Shown here: one piece after another, positions 8,645-16,769 of the stretch
Position numbering within the stretch: position 1 is the first letter of the stretch
Layout of the letters: every line of letters starts with the position of its first letter
Assembly (NCBI GenBank): GCA_934617425.1
Contig: CAKTUD010000008.1
Coordinates: forward strand, 1 to 64,000
Origin: an uncultured Eggerthellaceae bacterium
GTDB lineage: Bacteria; Actinomycetota; Coriobacteriia; Coriobacteriales; Eggerthellaceae
DNA length: 64,000 bases
Direction of reading: 5' to 3'
Notes under the pieces: generated by a model
Databases searched by the model: none
Seen by the model: only the letters and a program-made list of their open reading frames with translations
What the model was told of the DNA's origin: nothing
Translations under genes and position numbers: made by a program

Positions 8645-9517
8645 CTACGACTCTCGCTCCATCGCATTCACGCCATCACCGAAATCGAGAATAACCGCAG
8701 GTGAAGCAGCTCGTTCGTCCTCTGGAGGCAACTGCATATAATCGCCGTAGAGCGCTCGCAGAAAGGCATCCGCATCATGCGGGGCGGGAAATTCGCGACC
8801 GTCGAAGCTCATCTTATTCGTTGGGAAAAGATCCTGAGTAGCATGCACGCCATCGGAAGGGTAGAAAATGTTGATCCACCCTCCCGCGCCATCGCCCATA
8901 TCGACAACTTTCCAAAAATGACGCTCGATGCTCTTGGGGTTGAAGCACGCACGCACCAAACCATGAGCGAGCACACACGCCGCTTCGACCAGGGGGCGAC
9001 AAGGCACGTTAACTCTGATCTTCGGGTGCCCTGTGTAGTAAAGATAGCTCATACGCTGCCAAAACTGCACGTGACTCATTTGTTTGCGCGCGCGATCCTT
9101 ATCGGAATCGAGCTGCAAATAGGCGAAAACATCGATGAAGATTCCTTCTTCGAAATCGGCCTCACGCATGCTCTCGCCGATGAAACGCGTTCCCTTTTTG
9201 TAGACCTTTACCCAAAGCGGGGGGTAATTGGGGGTGTCGGAATGAGTATAGATACCGTATTCCGCGGGCAAAAGACGCGAAGCCTCGGAAACGAAACGCT
9301 GATAGTCGGCAAGCTTCATACCGATATCGATGTCGTCGTCCCAAGGAATGAAACCCCCGTGGCGCACCGCCCCCAAGCACGTGCCCGAATCCATGAACCA
9401 CGAATCGATGCCGAGGCTGTCGCATACCGCCGCGCATGCCGACAAAATGTCGGTCTGCACGCGTTGGAGCTCGGATAGCGCGCTTGCAGGATATCGTTTG
9501 GGATTGTTTGTTGCCAT
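8645..9517 (-). CDS. LicD-family phosphotransferase (second copy)
   Basis: A 290-residue protein with the LicD core G-A-V-R-H-G-G-F-I-P-W-D-D-D-I-D (49-64), which supplies the acidic metal-binding residues. The ATG at 9517 is chosen because a GGGGG stretch lies seven bases upstream; a GTG at 9544 would add nine residues. It diverges from the flippase gene across 48 bases, so the two probably share a control region. Expected activity is transfer of a phospho-alcohol such as phosphocholine to a surface sugar, but the donor is not evident. It is clearly related to the LicD at 7064-7945 yet differs outside the motif, so the two may act on different acceptor sugars. Confidence 0.88.
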   Translation of the reverse strand: MATNNPKRYPASALSELQRVQTDILSACAAVCDSLGIDSWFMDSGTCLGAVRHGGFIPWDDDIDIGMKLADYQRFVSEASRLLPAEYGIYTHSDTPNYPPLWVKVYKKGTRFIGESMREADFEEGIFIDVFAYLQLDSDKDRARKQMSHVQFWQRMSYLYYTGHPKIRVNVPCRPLVEAACVLAHGLVRACFNPKSIERHFWKVVDMGDGAGGWINIFYPSDGVHATQDLFPTNKMSFDGREFPAPHDADAFLRALYGDYMQLPPEDERAASPAVILDFGDGVNAMERES

Positions 9518-9552
9518 AATGCCCCCGCAACTCGATGATTTCACGGCCAGTA

Positions 9553-9558
9553 TATAAT
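9553..9558 (+). promoter_or_regulatory. -10 box implying a leaderless mRNA for the flippase gene
   Basis: A perfect TATAAT at 9553-9558 sits only seven bases before the ATG at 9566. Initiation six or seven bases after a -10 box would put the 5' end at or next to the A of the start codon. No Shine-Dalgarno sequence is present. No good -35 element is seen at 16-18 bases spacing. Confidence 0.6.
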
Positions 9559-9565
9559 ACGCCCC

Positions 9566-10810
9566 ATGCTACGAGAAACCGCCTCACAGAAACGCATCGT
9601 CATTTGGAACGCCTTGGGCAGCGGCGTTTATGCGCTGTCCTCGTTTTTGCTGCTCATCATCGTCACACGCGTTTGCGGCGATGTTGAAGCGGGCGTTTTC
9701 TCCATCGGATACGCCATAGCACAGCTGATGCTGACCATAGGCGTTTTCGAATCGAACACGTTCTTCGCGACCGATGCCGAAGGGCAGTTCTCCTACGAGC
9801 AATTTCTGGCTTTCAAGCTGCTTACCTGCGCAGGAATGGTTATTGCAAGCATCTTTTACACGGCGAGTTTCGGCTACGACGCACATAAAGCGGCGGTTGC
9901 CTACGCGTTATGTGCGTTTCGCCTGGTAGAAGCACTCTCGAACTACTGGTATGCCTCTTTCCAAAAGCTCGAACGTTTGGACCTAGCAGGATTTTCAACC
10001 GTTTGGCGCTCTGTCATCTCAATCGCTTTGTTTGCCATCGTACTCGTCGCCTCAAACGATGTGGTGCTGGCTTTGGTGGTGGCGACGCTGGCGGAGATTG
10101 CCTGGGAGATTCTTTACGACGTCCCCCGCATGAACAAGATCGTCCACATAAAGCGCCCCGATTTCTCGCCTAAACCGCTAATAGCGCTGTTTCTTGCATG
10201 TTTGCCACTGTTCATAAGCTCGTTTTTGGCCGCCTACCTTTCGAATGTCTGCAAATACGCAATCGATGCGGTGGGCACCGAGCAAATGCAGACTATCTTC
10301 AATATCTTGTTCATGCCGTCGTTCGTGATCAATCTGTTCATGATCTTCTTCATTCGGCCAAGCCTCACCAAGCTGGCTCTTTTATGGATTCATCACGACG
10401 TGAAGCCGTTTTTGAACATTCTGGCAAAATTGCTGATGCTCGTTGTCGGCATAACGGCTGCAGTCTGCCTTGCATGCGCGCTCGTCGGCATCCCCATTTT
10501 GGAGCTTCTTTACGGGATTTCGCTTGAGGGGTACAAAGCGCCTTTGATAGTAATCATGGTCGGCGGGGGCCTGATTTCCGCCGCCAATGTGTTTTACAAC
10601 GGAATGGTTGTCATACGAGCCCAAAACGGCGTGGTCGTCGGCTATGCGCTAGCCATCGTCATCGCCACATTCGCTGCAAAACCGTTGATAATCTCCCAGG
10701 GAATAATGGGGGCTGCTTGGGCATACGTCGTGGCGACGCTCGCTGTCGCCGTATGTTTCGCCGCGATTTTCATCTTAGCGCTGATCGTCAAGATGAAAAA
10801 CTGGGAATAA
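9566..10810 (+). CDS. Polysaccharide/oligosaccharide flippase (Wzx/MATE-like)
   Basis: A 414-residue, strongly hydrophobic protein with about 12 predicted membrane segments and the N-terminal pattern of MOP-superfamily flippases (W-N-A-L-G-S-G-V-Y-A-L followed by a long hydrophobic run). These proteins move lipid-linked oligosaccharides across the cytoplasmic membrane. It diverges from one LicD gene and lies within the surface-polymer region, which suggests it exports the unit that LicD decorates. It differs from the MurJ-type protein at 59578-61290, which has an acidic tail and a longer body. The mRNA appears leaderless. Confidence 0.85.
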   Translation: MLRETASQKRIVIWNALGSGVYALSSFLLLIIVTRVCGDVEAGVFSIGYAIAQLMLTIGVFESNTFFATDAEGQFSYEQFLAFKLLTCAGMVIASIFYTASFGYDAHKAAVAYALCAFRLVEALSNYWYASFQKLERLDLAGFSTVWRSVISIALFAIVLVASNDVVLALVVATLAEIAWEILYDVPRMNKIVHIKRPDFSPKPLIALFLACLPLFISSFLAAYLSNVCKYAIDAVGTEQMQTIFNILFMPSFVINLFMIFFIRPSLTKLALLWIHHDVKPFLNILAKLLMLVVGITAAVCLACALVGIPILELLYGISLEGYKAPLIVIMVGGGLISAANVFYNGMVVIRAQNGVVVGYALAIVIATFAAKPLIISQGIMGAAWAYVVATLAVAVCFAAIFILALIVKMKNWE

Positions 10811-10820
10811 CGTCTGGATC

Positions 10821-10856
10821 GATGGTGTCGATGGTGTCGATGGTGTCGATGGTGTC
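10821..10856. repeat. Tandem 9-bp repeat, four copies
   Basis: GATGGTGTC occurs four times head to tail without a mismatch. It lies between the convergent flippase and thiD stops. It may vary in copy number by slippage; no function is evident. Confidence 0.85.
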
Positions 10857-10863
10857 GACGCGC

Positions 10864-11733
10864 TCAACGCCTCGTCGAAGGCCTGATTTCGTTGTTCCAC
10901 ATATGGTCGACCGGCCCCGATCCCTTGCCTAGATCGAGATTTGCCGCCAATGCGCCCGTTAGATAAGCCTTGGCGCTCTGTATGGCATCGGGAAGCGCCA
11001 TTCCTTCGGCCAACCCGCACGCTATCGCAGAAGACAGCGTGCAACCCGTGCCGTGTGTATTCGCAGTATCCACACGCGGCGACCTGAACCACGAAACGTT
11101 GCCATCCGCATCCGCCAAAACATCATTGGCGTCGCTTTTCCCGTGCCCACCTTTCACCATAACAGCTTTCGCGCGCACGGCAGGTGCCGCCACAGCAGAA
11201 ACACCGGGAACGGCGACGCCCGCAAGAAAGCGCGCCGCACGCTCCTGATCGGCTTCATCCTGGATAGCGAACCCCGCAAGGACCTCAGCCTCGGGAATGT
11301 TGGGCGTTATCACATCGGCTAGGGGAATGAGTTCTTTGCGCAGGGCATCGAGGGCCTCGCTGCTTGCGAGCGAGGAGCCGCTGGTGGCGACCATGACAGG
11401 ATCGACGACGATATTTCGCGCACCATTGCGGACAAGGGCATCGGCGATCGCGTGAACGATACCTGCACTCGACACCATGCCGACTTTGACCGCATCGGGG
11501 CGGATATCCTGAAACACCACGTCGATCTGCTGCGCGACAAACGCCGGATCGGCATCGAAAACGCCGAAAACCCCCGTGGTGTTCTGTGCAGTAAGCGATG
11601 TTATGGCGGTCTGCGCGAACAGATGATATGCGGTTATGGTCTTGATATCGGCCTGAATGCCCGCGCCTCCACTCGAATCTGACCCCGCGATGCTCAAAAC
11701 CGATTTTCGGGTCTTCCCCGCTGTGCTCTCCAT
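10864..11733 (-). CDS. thiD: Hydroxymethylpyrimidine (phosphate) kinase
   Basis: A 289-residue ribokinase-fold enzyme that phosphorylates HMP and then HMP-P to HMP-PP for thiamine synthesis. The N-terminal S-I-A-G-S-D-S-S-G-G-A-G-I-Q-A-D substrate motif and the C-terminal H-G-T-G-C-T-L-S-S-A-I-A anion-hole motif are both present. The ATG at 11733 follows AGGAAG at about seven bases; frames reading further upstream run into thiE. It is the last gene of the thiC-thiM-thiE-thiD operon, ten bases after thiE. Confidence 0.95.
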   Translation of the reverse strand: MESTAGKTRKSVLSIAGSDSSGGAGIQADIKTITAYHLFAQTAITSLTAQNTTGVFGVFDADPAFVAQQIDVVFQDIRPDAVKVGMVSSAGIVHAIADALVRNGARNIVVDPVMVATSGSSLASSEALDALRKELIPLADVITPNIPEAEVLAGFAIQDEADQERAARFLAGVAVPGVSAVAAPAVRAKAVMVKGGHGKSDANDVLADADGNVSWFRSPRVDTANTHGTGCTLSSAIACGLAEGMALPDAIQSAKAYLTGALAANLDLGKGSGPVDHMWNNEIRPSTRR

Positions 11734-11743
11734 TTCATTCTTC

Positions 11744-12421
11744 CTATCCAAGCACCGAATCAACGGCTTTAGCAAGCTCCCTGGTAGCCGAAACGATATC
11801 GTCTGCGGCAAAGATAGCCGAAACCACCGCAGCACCGTCGAAGCCCGTTCCCGCGAACTCCCCAACGTTTTCCGCCTTGATGCCGCCGATGATCACGACG
11901 GGGATATCCACTGCTGCGCATATGGTCGCAAGCGTCTCTTTGCTCACCAGATGGGCATCGGTTTTCGTAACCGTGCCGAACATTGCACCAACACCCAAAT
12001 AGTCGGCGCCATCAGCCTGAGCCTTGAGAGCCTGTTCGAGCGTTTGCACCGAAACGCCCACGATCGCGTCTTCGCCCAACATGGCGCGCGCCGAGGCGCA
12101 CGCCATGTCTTCCTGCCCGACATGAACGCCGTCGGCACCTGCTTCACTCGCAGCCGCAACATCGTCGTCTATAACGAACGGCACGCCCTTAAGCCTGCAG
12201 ATAGGCGCTATACGCTTGGCAAGCGCCACTATATCCTCGTGCGACATGTTCTTCTCGCGCAGCTGAACGAACGTGGCGCCGCCCTCGATCGCCTGCGCCA
12301 CGCAGTCTTCAAGCGCACGGCTGCGAAGCCATGCGCTATCGGTCACGGCATACACGCGCATAGCCGACCTGATGGCTCTAGGAGACCACGGTCCGCGTCG
12401 CTGCAGTGTCGACGCTGACAT
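11744..12421 (-). CDS. thiE: Thiamine-phosphate synthase
   Basis: A 225-residue TIM-barrel enzyme that couples HMP-PP with thiazole phosphate to give thiamine phosphate. Diagnostic stretches are V-Q-L-R-E-K, G-V-H-V-G-Q-E-D and G-V-G-A-M-F-G-T-V-T-K-T, then I-G-G-I near the C-terminus. Its ATG overlaps the thiM stop by one base (TAATG), indicating translational coupling. The ~20-residue N-terminal lead before the barrel is a little longer than usual. Confidence 0.95.
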   Translation of the reverse strand: MSASTLQRRGPWSPRAIRSAMRVYAVTDSAWLRSRALEDCVAQAIEGGATFVQLREKNMSHEDIVALAKRIAPICRLKGVPFVIDDDVAAASEAGADGVHVGQEDMACASARAMLGEDAIVGVSVQTLEQALKAQADGADYLGVGAMFGTVTKTDAHLVSKETLATICAAVDIPVVIIGGIKAENVGEFAGTGFDGAAVVSAIFAADDIVSATRELAKAVDSVLG

Positions 12422-13257
12422 TAGAACACGTCCTGCACCAGCGCGCCGTCTTCAAGCGTCGCGGAATCCATGTTGTATAGAGCATCGAGCAGATACGTGC
12501 GGAACGTGCCGTTGCCATCGACTTCGGTCATGCGGTCAGCGGCGATCTGGCCGGCGAGGCCTTCGCCTGCGATAGCGGCAACCACGCCGGCAAGCATGTT
12601 CTGCTTGTTGGCAACCGCATAAGCCGCCACGATGCAGGAAAGCATGCAACCGGCACCAGTGATCTTGCCCATGATGGGGCTGCCGTTGCGAATGGCAACA
12701 GCGCGATCGGCATCGGCGACGATATCGATCGCACCGGTAATGGCAACGATGGCACCCGCCTTTGCAGCAAGCGCCTTGGCGAAGGCGGCGGACTCTTTGA
12801 GGTTCGCATCCGTCACGACATCGTCGGGATTGACGTCGACGCCGCGCGTTGCAACGGCAGAACCTGCAAGCGCCTTTACCTCGGACATGTTGCCGCGGAT
12901 AACGGAAATACCGTAAGAATCGAGAAGCGCGCTCGCACTCTGCGTGCGCAAGGCGGAGGCCCCGGCGCCAACCGGATCGAGAACGATAGGATGCCCAAGC
13001 TCGGTTGCGCGAGCACCCGCAATATTCATGCCGGTAAGAGTTTGCTTGTTGAGCGTGCCGATGTTGAGCACCAAGCCACCGCAGATGGTGGTGATGTCGA
13101 CGACGTCATCGGGCTCGTCGCTCATGATGGGGCTCGCACCGCAGGCAAGAAGCGCGTTTGCGCAATCGTTGACGGTGACGTAATTGGTGATGCAATGCAC
13201 GAGCGGGGTGTTCGCACGCACGTTTTCGAGCGCGACGGTCAATTCTTTGATATCCAT
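12421..13257 (-). CDS. thiM: Hydroxyethylthiazole kinase
   Basis: A 278-residue salvage kinase that phosphorylates 4-methyl-5-hydroxyethylthiazole. Recognisable by P-L-V-H-C-I-T-N-Y-V-T near the N-terminus, L-D-P-V-G-A-G-A in the middle and I-T-G-A-G-C-M-L-S in the anion hole. AGGAG stands four bases before the ATG. It is second in the thiamine operon. Together with the absence of thiazole-synthesis genes here, it suggests the cell salvages thiazole while making the pyrimidine half de novo. Confidence 0.95.
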   Translation of the reverse strand: MDIKELTVALENVRANTPLVHCITNYVTVNDCANALLACGASPIMSDEPDDVVDITTICGGLVLNIGTLNKQTLTGMNIAGARATELGHPIVLDPVGAGASALRTQSASALLDSYGISVIRGNMSEVKALAGSAVATRGVDVNPDDVVTDANLKESAAFAKALAAKAGAIVAITGAIDIVADADRAVAIRNGSPIMGKITGAGCMLSCIVAAYAVANKQNMLAGVVAAIAGEGLAGQIAADRMTEVDGNGTFRTYLLDALYNMDSATLEDGALVQDVF

Positions 13258-13299
13258 GATTCTCCTGATCAGTTGAACGAGAAAATGGCTGGTAAAACG

Positions 13300-14598
13300 T
13301 TATTGGGCGTTGATCTTCACTTCGAGGCCATCGAGGGCGCGATTCATCGTGCGCACGGCGCACATCTCGCCGCACATGGTGCAGGTACCCTCTTCGGTCG
13401 GAGGAGCGCTTTCAAAATATTCGCGCGGTTTGACAGGGTCGATCGACACCTCGAACATCGCCTCCCAGTCCATGGCACGACGAGCTTCGGCCATTTGATT
13501 GTCGAGCTCACGCGCGCCGGGAACACCCTTGGCTATATCGGCCGCATGTGCGGCGATGCGCGATGCGATGACGCCTTCGCGCACGTCGTCGGCATCGGGA
13601 AGGCGCAAATGCTCGGCAGGCGTGACATAGCAAAGGAAGTCGGCGCCGTGCGAAGCGGCGATAGCTCCGCCGATTGCGCTGGTGATATGGTCGTAACCTG
13701 GGGCGATGTCGGTAACCAAAGGACCAAGGACATAAAACGGAGCGTTGTGGCACAAACGCTTTTCCATCTTCATGTTGGCGACGATCTCATCGATCGCCAT
13801 ATGGCCCGGACCCTCGATCATCACCTGCACGCCCGCATCCCACGCACGCTGGGCAAGCTTGCCGAGCTCGATCAGCTCGGCTATCTGGCTTGCGTCGCTC
13901 GCGTCGTCGATGCACCCGGGACGCATGGCGTCGCCTATGCTTATGGTGACGTCGTGCTCATGCAGAATGTCAAGCAGTTCGTCGTAGTGCTCGTAAAACG
14001 GATTCTCGTTGCCTGTCATCTCCATCCAAGCGTAAATCAACGATCCACCGCGGCTCACAATGTTCATGCGGCGATTGGTTGCCTTAAACGATTCGATGGT
14101 ACGGCGATTCAGACCCGCATGGATGGTGACGAAATCGACACCGTCTTCGGCATGAGCGCGCACGACGCGCATAAAATCGTCGACCGTGATATCGGCCAGA
14201 TCCTTTTCGAGATAGCCTATGGCGTCGTACATGGGGACGGTGCCTATCATCGCAGGGGACTTGTCAACAAGACCCTTGCGGAACGAATGCGTCTTTCCGC
14301 AATTGGAAAGGTCCATGATCGCATGCGCGCCATAACGAAGCGCGATGTCGACTTTCTCCCATTCCATAGGCGCATCGGCGATGTCACCTGAAATCCCTAG
14401 ATTGACATTGATCTTCGTGGAAAGCCCCTCGCCCACGCCCTCCGCAGAAAGCGCCGTGTGGTGGATATTCGCCGGAATGGCGATGCGCCCTGCGGCCACG
14501 CCTTCACGGATGAATTCGGGCGTGCGATGCTCTTTGGCTGCAACGACTTCCATTTGCGGGGTTATTTCGCCGCGACGCGCGGCGTCAAGCTGCGTCAT
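13300..14598 (-). CDS. thiC: Phosphomethylpyrimidine synthase (radical SAM)
   Basis: A 432-residue ThiC, which converts aminoimidazole ribotide to HMP phosphate using a [4Fe-4S] cluster and SAM. The C-terminal cluster motif has C406, C409 and C413 (C-x2-C-x3-C), and the core shows N-I-H-H-T-A-L, N-V-N-L-G-I-S-G-D and E-G-P-G-H-M-A. It lacks the long N-terminal domain of proteobacterial ThiC. The ATG at 14598 follows GGGAG by four bases, and that site lies at the 3' edge of the TPP riboswitch. It is the first gene of the thiC-thiM-thiE-thiD operon. Confidence 0.96.
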   Translation of the reverse strand: MTQLDAARRGEITPQMEVVAAKEHRTPEFIREGVAAGRIAIPANIHHTALSAEGVGEGLSTKINVNLGISGDIADAPMEWEKVDIALRYGAHAIMDLSNCGKTHSFRKGLVDKSPAMIGTVPMYDAIGYLEKDLADITVDDFMRVVRAHAEDGVDFVTIHAGLNRRTIESFKATNRRMNIVSRGGSLIYAWMEMTGNENPFYEHYDELLDILHEHDVTISIGDAMRPGCIDDASDASQIAELIELGKLAQRAWDAGVQVMIEGPGHMAIDEIVANMKMEKRLCHNAPFYVLGPLVTDIAPGYDHITSAIGGAIAASHGADFLCYVTPAEHLRLPDADDVREGVIASRIAAHAADIAKGVPGARELDNQMAEARRAMDWEAMFEVSIDPVKPREYFESAPPTEEGTCTMCGEMCAVRTMNRALDGLEVKINAQ

Positions 14599-14603
14599 GA
14601 GTC

Positions 14604-14697
14604 TCCCTTCGTTGGCATTACCCATATCAGGTTCCTAGGGTCGAGACGTTACGCGCCTCCTCTCAGCCCGCCTGCGTATAAGCACGGGCTCCCCTGT
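14604..14697 (-). promoter_or_regulatory. TPP riboswitch (THI element)
   Basis: The minus strand shows the conserved THI-box parts in order: a GGGGAGCCC-type P1/P2 start near 14697, CTGAGAGG (14666-14659), and ACCTGAT...GGGTAATGCC (14632-14614) followed by CGAAGGGA. The last bases include the thiC Shine-Dalgarno GGGAG (14607-14603), so ligand binding would hide the ribosome-binding site. No terminator hairpin lies between it and thiC, which favours translational control. Confidence 0.95.
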
Positions 14698-14707
14698 ATG
14701 TAAAACG

Positions 14708-14713
14708 ATTATA
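14708..14713 (-). promoter_or_regulatory. -10 element for the riboswitch-thiC transcript
   Basis: TATAAT (minus strand, 14713-14708) overlaps the stop codon of thiN and would start transcription near 14700, just ahead of the riboswitch. No strong -35 hexamer is visible at the right spacing. Confidence 0.55.
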
Positions 14714-15362
14714 GCGTCTGCATCGATTGCAAAGGCTCAAGCGGGTAAAACACATACAGCGTGCCATCGGCGACGGAAATCGCCGCTTCTTGACCTATGA
14801 GCTCGTTTGAAAGACCGAGCGAAGTACGATTGGTGAGCTCCGCATCATCGAGCGAATATTCCAACCCGCGTTCGGACACGCCGATGGATCTATCGGTTGC
14901 CGAAAAAACCGAGACAGTGCCGCTATCGAGACGTGGCAAATCGAAAGCGTCGGGACCCACCAAAACACGCAGAGCGCTATTCATGTCGATAGCCGTGATG
15001 TCGAGTCCGCGCTCAGCATAAAGAGCGAACAGCTGCAAGTTGGCAAGCGTATGATCGAGCCTGCCGCCAAGGGCGCCGTAAATGAATAGACGGTCAATAC
15101 CCCGCGTAGCCATGCGCTCAAGCGCAAGCTCGAGATCCGACTGGTCTTTATGCGTCGGATGCTGCGAAACGCGCTTTGCCTTGGGAACATACCCAAGCGA
15201 ATCGAAATCGCCGATCGCCAGATCAGGACGCACGTCAAGCTTTTCCAGATACGCAAAACCGGCGTCAACCGCAACCACTTTGTCAAACGACCCACGCGCA
15301 TGCAGGGAAGCGAAATGATCGGCATTGAAATCGCTTGCTGCAACAAGTGCGCAGGTGGTCAT
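14709..15362 (-). CDS. thiN: Thiamine pyrophosphokinase
   Basis: A 217-residue enzyme that converts thiamine to thiamine diphosphate. Characteristic features are D-A-G-F-x-Y-L near the N-terminus, I-G-D-F-D-S-L, D-Q-S-D-L-E-L-A-L and G-A-L-G-G-R-L-D-H-T-L-A-N. The ATG at 15362 is preceded by GGGAGG at eight bases; a TTG at 15377 would add five residues without a better site. It stands just upstream of the riboswitch-controlled thi operon but outside the riboswitch, so it should be made even when TPP is plentiful. Confidence 0.95.
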   Translation of the reverse strand: MTTCALVAASDFNADHFASLHARGSFDKVVAVDAGFAYLEKLDVRPDLAIGDFDSLGYVPKAKRVSQHPTHKDQSDLELALERMATRGIDRLFIYGALGGRLDHTLANLQLFALYAERGLDITAIDMNSALRVLVGPDAFDLPRLDSGTVSVFSATDRSIGVSERGLEYSLDDAELTNRTSLGLSNELIGQEAAISVADGTLYVFYPLEPLQSMQTL

Positions 15363-15393
15363 GTGAATTCCTCCCAAATCGACGAACGTCTGC

Positions 15394-15399
15394 TAGAAT
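15394..15399 (+). promoter_or_regulatory. Extended -10 of the rnpB promoter
   Basis: TGC-TAGAAT forms an extended -10 element ending ten bases before the inferred 5' end of RNase P RNA (15409). The -35 region is weak, as expected for extended -10 promoters. Confidence 0.6.
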
Positions 15400-15408
15400 A
15401 TCATACCC

Positions 15409-15744
15409 GAGTGGGCCAGACGGCCGCGTATGCATGCATGCGAGGAAAGTCCGGGCTCCAAAGGGCAAGATGCCAGCTAACGGCTGGGCGGGGTGACCCG
15501 ACGGATAAGTGCCACAGAAAAGAAAACTCCGGTTTACACCGGAAAAGCTGAAACGGTGCGGTAAGAGCGCACCAGTGCGTTGGCAACGGCGTAGCTTGGT
15601 AAACCCCATCTGGAGCAAACGCAAATAGGGATACGATACGGCCGCCCTTCCGTGTATCCGGGTTGCGCGCTTGAGGCATGCGGTGACGCATGTTCGAGAT
15701 AAATGGTCGTCCTAATGACAGAACCCGGCTTATCGGCCCACTCG
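15409..15744 (+). ncRNA. rnpB: RNase P RNA component (class A)
   Basis: About 336 bases with the conserved RNase P RNA landmarks: GAGGAAAGTCCGGGCTCC near the 5' end (about 15440-15457), the internal GGGTGACCCGACGG and CACAGAAA segments, and AGAACCCGGCTTAT near the 3' end. The ends GAGTGGGCC and GGCCCACTC pair to form P1. It diverges from thiN. It processes the 5' ends of precursor tRNAs together with RnpA, which is not in this window. Confidence 0.97.
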
Positions 15745-15820
15745 CTTTTCTCTATCTTCGACGCTCATCCCGATTCTCGGTTTCGATTCACAATCGCACG
15801 GCTCTGCGGAAACGCATAAA

Positions 15821-15844
15821 AAAGACCGCCCTTAGGCGGTCTTT
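15821..15844 (-). terminator. Intrinsic terminator after divIVA
   Basis: A perfect 10-bp hairpin (AAAGACCGCC / GGCGGTCTTT) with loop CTTA, followed on the minus strand by further T residues (15820-15816). It lies 28 bases beyond the divIVA stop. On the plus strand it could also help stop rnpB read-through. Confidence 0.88.
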
Positions 15845-15872
15845 ACTCAAGCATTGGATTTGCACCCGCGAA

Positions 15873-16730
15873 CTATTCCGGATCGTCGAAATCGAAATCG
15901 TCAGCCACGTCGCCGAATCCCGAAAGGTCCTTATCGCCCGAATAAGCAACGGGCTCGGATGCCTGCGCCGCAGTGGAAGCCATGATCGGCACCTGATAGC
16001 CAGCGGCAGAAGCCGCAATCGGAGCCTGCTCGGCGGTGGTTGCGGGCGACTCGGGGCGAGCATGCGATGCAAGCGGCTGATTGTAAGTGGCATTCACCTG
16101 ATCGAGCTTGCGCTGTGCATCGGCGATGAAATCGGCCAGGACGTTGCGATAGCCGTCGCAAACGTCGTCGCGGTCATCCTCGAGCGCATCGATGTCGAGC
16201 TGGACCTTCTCGCGCTCGGCCTCGGCCTTCTTCACGATGCGATCGGCCTCGTTGTTCGCATCTTTCACAATGCGGTTTGCTTCGACCTTCGCATTGGAAA
16301 CGATATCATCTGCCGAACGCTGCGCGACGATGAGCGCTGCGGAGATTGCCGAAGAATCGGCGGTTTTCTCGGCAAGCTGCTTTTTGAGATCGGCAACTTG
16401 CTCCTGAAGCTCAACAACATCGGAGGGAAGTTCTTCCTTCTGTTCCTCGACATCGGCGTAAGGAAGCTCTTCCTCAGGATCAGCTGCGACGACGGTGGTC
16501 TCGGCGGGGTCATCGACGACATTCACGGGGGCATCGAAACCAGCCATGTTCATATCATCGAGTTGAGCCTGGAGACTTGCGATCAAATCGTTCTTTTGAG
16601 CGAGCTCGTTGTTCATGTAATCGATCTCGTCGGCGACGCGCTCGAGGAATACATCGACCTCGTCGACATCGTAGCCCTTACGATCGATAGAGAAGCTTTG
16701 CTCCTGAATATCCTGCGAGGTAATGGCCAT
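15873..16730 (-). CDS. divIVA: DivIVA-domain cell-division/polarity protein
   Basis: A 285-residue protein with the N-terminal DivIVA membrane-binding module (F-x-x-x-x-K-G-Y-D-V-D-E-V-D-x-F-L-E-R-V, about 13-32), a first coiled coil up to about residue 60, an acidic Pro/Glu linker (about 65-100) and a long second coiled coil (about 105-215). The C-terminal ~70 residues are Ala/Ser/Pro-rich and end in acidic residues. DivIVA recognises negative membrane curvature at septa and poles and recruits wall-synthesis proteins. AAAGG stands seven bases before the ATG. It is last in the line from ftsZ through sepF and yggT, and an intrinsic terminator follows. Confidence 0.93.
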   Translation of the reverse strand: MAITSQDIQEQSFSIDRKGYDVDEVDVFLERVADEIDYMNNELAQKNDLIASLQAQLDDMNMAGFDAPVNVVDDPAETTVVAADPEEELPYADVEEQKEELPSDVVELQEQVADLKKQLAEKTADSSAISAALIVAQRSADDIVSNAKVEANRIVKDANNEADRIVKKAEAEREKVQLDIDALEDDRDDVCDGYRNVLADFIADAQRKLDQVNATYNQPLASHARPESPATTAEQAPIAASAAGYQVPIMASTAAQASEPVAYSGDKDLSGFGDVADDFDFDDPE

Positions 16731-16769
16731 GTCATAACCTTTCTATCGCGCAGCGCGAAAGCTGCAAAT

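Noticed and set aside
12991..14391. A 466-codon open frame on the plus strand opposite thiC/thiM.
   Set aside because: It is a shadow of the thiamine genes: no ribosome-binding site, no recognisable domain, and composition typical of antisense GC-rich frames.
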